This document shows positions 14,813 to 18,710 of a DNA stretch of 18,710 bases, piece after piece (positions within the stretch are counted from its first letter, which is position 1; the number at the start of each line of letters is the position of its first letter). The notes under the pieces were generated by a model that searched no databases, was not told the DNA's origin, and saw only the letters and a list, made by a program, of their open reading frames with translations. Origin of the DNA: Coriobacteriia bacterium (GTDB lineage: Bacteria; Actinomycetota; Coriobacteriia; Anaerosomatales; Anaerosomataceae); contig JAFGUS010000029.1 in NCBI GenBank assembly GCA_016938395.1, forward strand, positions 1 through 18,710. Direction: 5' to 3'. A program made the translations under genes and the position numbers.

Positions 14813-15366
14813 TGATCGATCGCGAACGTATCCGCGTCTTCCGCGAGATCGGTGAGGACGTCTTCGTCTCCGGCCTCACGTCGAGCCATGGCGGCAACAT
14901 GAGTGTGCGCGATGGCGACCGCATCGTCATCACGCGCAGGGGCTCGATGCTGGGCCGCCTCGGCGATGATGACCTGATCGAGACGAGGATGGAACCGTGT
15001 GCGTCAGACGAGCGGTGCAGCCGTGAGATCGTGGTGCACCGCGCCATCTACGCAGCCACCGATGCACAGGCCATCGTGCACGCGCACCCGGTGCATACGA
15101 TTGCGCGGAGTTTCGACTCGGATCTTATCGTCCCGGCGGACTCCGAAGGGCTCTACGTGCTCGGTGAGGTGCCGGTCGTGAGTGCGCCGACGACGATCGC
15201 GTCCGCCGAGGCGGGCGACGTGCTCGCCCGGGCGCTCGTCGCGGCGCCGGTGGCGGTGCTCCGCACGCACGGCCCGTTCGCGAAGGGCGCCACGCTGGAG
15301 GAAGCGTTCATGCACGTGAGTGTGCTTGAGGCGAGCGCGGCGGTCCTTGACCTGCTCGGCCGATAG
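14812..15366 (+). CDS. Class II aldolase/adducin family protein
   Basis: This zinc-dependent aldolase-type protein of 184 residues belongs to the FucA/AraD fold. It shows SSHGGNMSVRDGD (24-36) binding the substrate phosphate end, Glu72 in CSREIVVHRAIY at the catalytic acid position, and zinc ligands His90, His92 (HAHPVHT) and His153 (LRTHGPFAKG). These match Glu73, His92, His94 and His155 of fuculose-1-phosphate aldolase. Exact substrate cannot be told: fuculose-, ribulose- or methylthioribulose-phosphate enzymes share this fold. I chose ATG 14812, overlapping the PFK stop; ATG 14794 would add six residues. Coupling to the phosphofructokinase suggests a sugar-phosphate role. It converges on the helicase gene with a 25-base gap that holds nothing notable. 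Confidence 0.85.
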   Translation: MIDRERIRVFREIGEDVFVSGLTSSHGGNMSVRDGDRIVITRRGSMLGRLGDDDLIETRMEPCASDERCSREIVVHRAIYAATDAQAIVHAHPVHTIARSFDSDLIVPADSEGLYVLGEVPVVSAPTTIASAEAGDVLARALVAAPVAVLRTHGPFAKGATLEEAFMHVSVLEASAAVLDLLGR

Positions 15367-15391
15367 GGCGCCGTCCTCTGGTGCAGGCGTG

Positions 15392-17458
15392 CTACTCCCA
15401 CATCGCACGGGCCGCAGCGCGGATGTTCGCGGTGGTGGCGACCGGTGCGAATGTCGGCTCATCGGCCGCCGTTTCGAGTGATGCCTGGCACTCGGCGAAG
15501 AGCGATCGTAGCCGGTCGGGGATGAATCGCGAGCGCTGCGCGTACCCGTACGTGTCGGAGCGGCCGCGTCCCGCCTGGTAGTACCTGAGCGGATGGGTGA
15601 CGTAAAGGGCATCACGTGCCCGAGTGCAGGCCACGTAAAAGAGCCGACGCTCCTCTTCGATCTCGGTCACGCTTCCCGTCGCCATGTCCGACGGGATGTT
15701 GCCGTCTGCCGCATGGATGACGTAGACGACATCAAACTCCAGCCCCTTGGCCGAATGCATCGTCGAGAGTACGAGGTAGTCCTCGTCCAGAAGCGGTGGT
15801 CCGGCGAGATCGCCTGTCCACTGTGGCGCGTCCAGTGTGAGCTCGGTGAGGAACCGCGAACGGTCCGCGTACCGCGAGCCCAGCATCTCGATCTGCTCGA
15901 GGTCGGCGAGGCGCGCCGCAGCGGCGTCATAGCGCTGCTCGCAGAGCGGGGTGTAGAAGCTGCGCACCGCGTGGATCTGTGCGGCCACCTCCGCTGGTGA
16001 TGCGTGCGACAGCGTGCGCATGAGTGTGACGAAGCCGGGCCATATCGTGGCCGTGGCCTCGGGTACCGCCCTACCGACCCACGACTCGCAGTCGCCGCCT
16101 GCCGCTGCGAGCTCATCAGCGAGGGCGGCGGCCGTGCGCGGCCCGATGCCCGGGAGCATGCCCAGGACTCGAAGCGCTGCGACCGTATCCCGCGGGTTCT
16201 CCGCGAGGCGCAGGAAGGCGACCAGGTCTTTCACGTGCGCCATCTCCACGAACTTCAGGCCGCCGTACTTCACGAAGGGGATGTTCCGGCGCTGGAGCTC
16301 CACCTCCAGGTCGAGCGAGTGGTGTGCAGCGCGGAACAGTACCACCTGCCGCTTGAGGTCGATGCCTTCTTCGCGGTGACCGAGGATCCGTTCGGTCACA
16401 TACGTCGTCTGCTCGGCTTCGTCGCGGCAGGTGACGAGCGCCGGGCGAGCGCCGCCCTCACGTGTCGTCCACAGTGCCTTGTCGTACCGTTCGGACGCCT
16501 CGGCGACGATGGCGTTGGTGGCATCGAGGATGGGTGCCGTGCTGCGGTAGTTGCGCTCGAGCGTGAGTACCGTGGCGTTGGGGAAGCGGCCGGGGAAATC
16601 GAGGATGTTGCGTATAGTGGCCGCCCGGAACCCGTAGATCGCCTGCGCATCGTCGCCCACGGCCGTGAGTCCGCGGCCATCGGGCCGAAGCGCCGCGACG
16701 ATGTCGGCCTGTATCGCGTTGGTGTCCTGGTACTCGTCCACCAGCACAGCATCGAAGCGCTCGCGCACGAGCCTGCCGAGCGCGGGGTCATCGAGCATGC
16801 CTCGCCAGAACAGCAGCAGGTCGTCGTAGTCGAGCACGTGTGCCTGCTCCTTGCGGTCCACGTACGCGCTGAAGAGCCGCGTGAGCCCCTCGGCGGCGTC
16901 CGCACACCAGGGGAAGCGGTTCTCGAGCACATCGGCGAGGGGCTCCTGTGCGTTCACGCAGCGCGAGTAGATGTCCAGGCAGGTGCCCTTCTGGGGGAAG
17001 CGCTTGCCCTTCGAGCCGAGGTCGAGCCCGGTGCGCACCGCGTGCATGAGGTCCTCGGCGTCACCGCGGTCGAGGATCGTGAAGCCGGGCGGGAGGCCGA
17101 TCGATTCTCCGTGGATACGGAGGAGTCTGGCCGCGACCGCGTGGAACGTGCCGCCCCACACGCGCGAACCGGCTTGCACCGCATCGGAGCCCGCCGCCCG
17201 CCGGAGCAGGTCGTCGGTGCGTCTGAGCATCTCCTCGGCGGCGCGGCGCGTGAACGTGAGCAGCAGGATCCGGCCGGGTGGCGTACCGCCGGCGATCAGG
17301 TAGGCCACACGGTGGGCGAGTGTCGCCGTCTTGCCGGTTCCGGCGCCTGCCACGACGAGCAGCGGACCCTCTCCGTGCGTGACCGCGGCGCGCTGCTCCG
17401 GGTTGAGGTCGCGGAGCAGTGTCTCGAGCGCAGGGGAGGTGCTACCGGGTGCGTTCAT
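15392..17458 (-). CDS. UvrD/PcrA-like superfamily 1A DNA helicase
   Basis: This ATP-dependent 3'-5' DNA helicase of 688 residues likely acts in nucleotide excision repair or clearing of replication blocks. Motifs in order: Q-motif LNPEQRAAV (18-26), Walker A AGAGTGKT (37-44), TFTRRAAEEM, Walker B VDEYQDT (Asp241/Glu242), GDDAQAIYGFRAA, LERNYRS, STMHSAKGLEFDVVYV, and motif VI RRLFYVACTRARDALYV. ATG 17458 is preceded by GGAG; the 39 residues readable upstream are not family-like. The protein ends soon after the SRFIPDRL block and lacks the C-terminal Tudor-like domain that PcrA/UvrD use to bind RNA polymerase. This is a visible difference, so I do not assign uvrD or pcrA. The promoter carries a LexA box, which fits a DNA damage role. 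Confidence 0.93.
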   Translation of the reverse strand: MNAPGSTSPALETLLRDLNPEQRAAVTHGEGPLLVVAGAGTGKTATLAHRVAYLIAGGTPPGRILLLTFTRRAAEEMLRRTDDLLRRAAGSDAVQAGSRVWGGTFHAVAARLLRIHGESIGLPPGFTILDRGDAEDLMHAVRTGLDLGSKGKRFPQKGTCLDIYSRCVNAQEPLADVLENRFPWCADAAEGLTRLFSAYVDRKEQAHVLDYDDLLLFWRGMLDDPALGRLVRERFDAVLVDEYQDTNAIQADIVAALRPDGRGLTAVGDDAQAIYGFRAATIRNILDFPGRFPNATVLTLERNYRSTAPILDATNAIVAEASERYDKALWTTREGGARPALVTCRDEAEQTTYVTERILGHREEGIDLKRQVVLFRAAHHSLDLEVELQRRNIPFVKYGGLKFVEMAHVKDLVAFLRLAENPRDTVAALRVLGMLPGIGPRTAAALADELAAAGGDCESWVGRAVPEATATIWPGFVTLMRTLSHASPAEVAAQIHAVRSFYTPLCEQRYDAAAARLADLEQIEMLGSRYADRSRFLTELTLDAPQWTGDLAGPPLLDEDYLVLSTMHSAKGLEFDVVYVIHAADGNIPSDMATGSVTEIEEERRLFYVACTRARDALYVTHPLRYYQAGRGRSDTYGYAQRSRFIPDRLRSLFAECQASLETAADEPTFAPVATTANIRAAARAMWE

Positions 17459-17490
17459 CGATGCTCCACGGCCGGTGACGGTGCACCATG

Positions 17491-17496
17491 ATGTTA
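17491..17496 (-). promoter_or_regulatory. Extended -10 promoter of the helicase gene
   Basis: On the minus strand TAACAT is preceded by TGC, giving an extended -10 box (TGnTAnnnT). A weak -35 (TTCGCT, 17515-17520) sits 18 bases upstream and overlaps the LexA box. The predicted transcript would start roughly 25 bases before the ATG. Confidence 0.5.
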
Positions 17497-17516
17497 GCAC
17501 CGGGGAGCAGAATAAG

Positions 17517-17530
17517 CGAACGTGTGTTCG
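17517..17530 (-). promoter_or_regulatory. LexA (SOS) operator in the helicase promoter
   Basis: The minus strand reads CGAACACACGTTCG, an inverted repeat of CGAAC and GTTCG around four bases. It matches the Gram-positive/actinobacterial LexA consensus CGAACRNRYGTTYC at all but the last base. It overlaps the -35 region 20 bases upstream of the -10 box, where LexA would block RNA polymerase. Position and near-perfect match make SOS control of the helicase likely. Confidence 0.8.
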
Positions 17531-17549
17531 TATCCTCGCTACGCTGATC

Positions 17550-18593
17550 TCAGAGCGTCGACGCGGTCCCTTCAAACCCGTACGCCGCTGCGTGACGTTG
17601 GACCTCGCCGATGCGTTCCTGGCGCGGACCCTCTTCGAGGAACGACGCTTCGAAGGAGGCGATCGCGAGCGCCACGATATCGCCCCGTGTGAGTCCGAGC
17701 GCCTCGGCAGCAGCCACGTAGTTCTCGACGAGATAACCGCCGAAGTAGGCAGGGTCGTCCGAGTTGACCGTGACCAGCAACCCGGAGTCCATCATCGTCT
17801 TGAGCGGGTGGTGTGCCATGTCCGGCACTACGCGCAGCCGGACGTTGGAGAGCGGGCAGACGGTGAGCGGCACGCGGTCCATCGCCAGCCGTGCGGTGAG
17901 CAGCTCGTCCTCCAGGCAGCGCACGCCGTGATCGATGCGCTCGGCACCCAGGATGTCGAGAGCGCCGGTGATGTAGCTGGGCGGCCCTTCCTCTCCCGCG
18001 TGGGCGACGATGTGGTAGCCGGCACCGCGCGCCGCGGCGAAGACCTCCTCGAAGTCCTCCGGGGGGTGCCCGAGCTCGGCAGAATCGAGCCCCACACCCG
18101 CGATGTGGCGCCCGTACCGCTTCGCGTGCTCGAGCGTCTGCCCGGCGCTGGCGGGAGACATGTCGCGCAGGAACGACATGATGAGACGGTAGCTGATGCC
18201 GAAGTGCTTCTGCCCGTCATCCAGGGCGCGGACGATGCCTGCGACCACCGTGCCGAAGTGGATGCCGCGCTCGGTGTGTGTCTGTGGGTCGAAGAACGGC
18301 TCGACATGTCTGATGTTCTCCTCGGCCGCGCGCAGGAGATACGCCCACGTGAGGTCGTAGAAGTCCTGCTCGGTCACCAGTACCGAGCAGCCGGCATAGT
18401 AGAGGTCGAGGAAGGACTGCAGGTCCGTGAAGTCGTAGGCGGCACGCGCGCTTGCGACGTTAGCGTAGGGAAGGGCGATGCCGTTGCGTCCGGCGAGCTG
18501 GAACATCAGCTCGGGTTCGAGTGTGCCCTCCAGATGCAGGTGGAGTTCCGCCTTCGGGAGGCCCTGGACGAAGCTGCGCAGGTCATCGCTCAT
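17550..18593 (-). CDS. Adenosine/adenine deaminase family enzyme, probably adenine deaminase
   Basis: This metal-dependent amidohydrolase of 347 residues deaminates a purine, probably adenine to hypoxanthine, for salvage. Zinc and catalytic residues are visible: His18 and His20 in AELHLHLEGT, His198 and Glu201 in AHAGEEG, His222 in IDHGVRCLED, and Asp279/Asp280 in VNSDDPAYFGGY. The combination PLSNVRLRVV with SDDPAYFGGYL is typical of the adenine deaminase branch (Aah1-like and the experimentally redefined bacterial ADEs) rather than adenosine deaminase, which usually has NTDDP. GAGGAG lies 7 bases before the ATG. It starts 31 bases after the tRNA-Leu 3' end on the same strand, so it may be transcribed from the tRNA promoter. 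Substrate choice is from motifs only. Confidence 0.88.
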   Translation of the reverse strand: MSDDLRSFVQGLPKAELHLHLEGTLEPELMFQLAGRNGIALPYANVASARAAYDFTDLQSFLDLYYAGCSVLVTEQDFYDLTWAYLLRAAEENIRHVEPFFDPQTHTERGIHFGTVVAGIVRALDDGQKHFGISYRLIMSFLRDMSPASAGQTLEHAKRYGRHIAGVGLDSAELGHPPEDFEEVFAAARGAGYHIVAHAGEEGPPSYITGALDILGAERIDHGVRCLEDELLTARLAMDRVPLTVCPLSNVRLRVVPDMAHHPLKTMMDSGLLVTVNSDDPAYFGGYLVENYVAAAEALGLTRGDIVALAIASFEASFLEEGPRQERIGEVQRHAAAYGFEGTASTL

Positions 18594-18624
18594 GCGGAGT
18601 CTCCTCGCGGTCGGCTGCGCCTAT

Positions 18625-18709
18625 GGTGCCCGGGGTGGGAGTCGAACCCACACGCCCTTTCGGACAGAGGTTTTTGAGACCTCCGCGTCTGCCATTCCGC
18701 CACCCGGGC
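18625..18709 (-). tRNA. tRNA-Leu (anticodon CAA)
   Basis: The 85 bases fold as a class II tRNA. The acceptor GCCCGGG pairs with CCCGGGC. The D arm has GCGGAATGGCAGACGC. The anticodon stem GAGGT/ACCTC surrounds the loop CTCAAAA, with CAA at 18674-18676 reading UUG. A long variable arm follows, and the T arm is GTGGG-TTCGACT-CCCAC. The discriminator is A and the CCA end is encoded (18625-18627). Long variable arm, discriminator A and resemblance to E. coli leuX support leucine. Its 5' end is one base from the window edge, so the promoter is not visible. Confidence 0.95.
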
Positions 18710-18710
18710 A

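Noticed and set aside
16004..17491. A 495-residue open frame on the plus strand, opposite the helicase
   Set aside because: It mirrors the helicase codons, is low-complexity in Arg/Glu/Val and has no domain signature. The helicase motifs on the other strand are complete.
17331..18677. A 448-residue plus-strand open frame spanning the helicase start, the deaminase and part of the tRNA
   Set aside because: It runs through the tRNA-Leu gene and the helicase promoter in the opposite sense, so it is a chance open frame in GC-rich sequence.
1..18710. CRISPR array, IS element, prophage or defence system
   Set aside because: I found no regularly spaced repeats, transposase or integrase motifs, terminal inverted repeats or att-like duplication by the tRNA. 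Composition and coding style look uniform across the window.

Overview
This is an 18.7 kb chromosomal window from a high-GC bacterium. It is dense with ordinary housekeeping genes, and I see no phage, IS element, CRISPR array or other mobile signature. Several features point to a deep-branching actinobacterium (Coriobacteriia/Anaerosomatia type) rather than a classical actinomycete. These are high GC, many 4-base stop/start overlaps, frequent GTG starts, a Gram-positive type LexA box, a stand-alone trpF (many actinomycetes use PriA instead), a pyrophosphate-type phosphofructokinase and apparent use of selenocysteine. The taxonomic placement is inference.

Positions 1-7889 (+) hold a near-complete tryptophan operon: trpE (5' end outside the window), a fused trpGD, trpC, trpB2, trpF, trpB1 and trpA. 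Most junctions overlap or nearly abut. The exception is an 81-base gap before trpB2 that contains two tandem hairpins. The operon takes chorismate to tryptophan and carries two different tryptophan synthase beta subunits. The start of the operon and any leader or attenuator lie upstream of the window.

Positions 7899-8300 (-), convergent with trpA, hold the most interesting gene. It is a small thioredoxin-fold lipoprotein whose first redox cysteine is encoded by an in-frame TGA (U-x-x-C). A 6-bp hairpin follows the TGA at a distance suited to a bacterial SECIS. The computed open reading frame in this region begins only after the TGA, so simple gene calling would truncate the gene and lose its signal peptide and half its active site.

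Positions 8427-10470 (+) hold glutamine-dependent NAD+ synthetase (nadE), possibly leaderless, followed at once by a GNAT acetyltransferase. Positions 10579-15366 (+) hold central carbon and lipid genes: a DhnA-type class I fructose-bisphosphate aldolase ending in a strong hairpin, acetyl-CoA carboxylase carboxyltransferase subunits accD-accA, a PPi-dependent phosphofructokinase and a class II (fuculose-type) aldolase.

Positions 15392-18709 (-) hold a UvrD/PcrA-like helicase with a near-consensus LexA operator in its promoter, an adenosine/adenine deaminase family enzyme (probably adenine deaminase), and tRNA-Leu(CAA) with encoded CCA.
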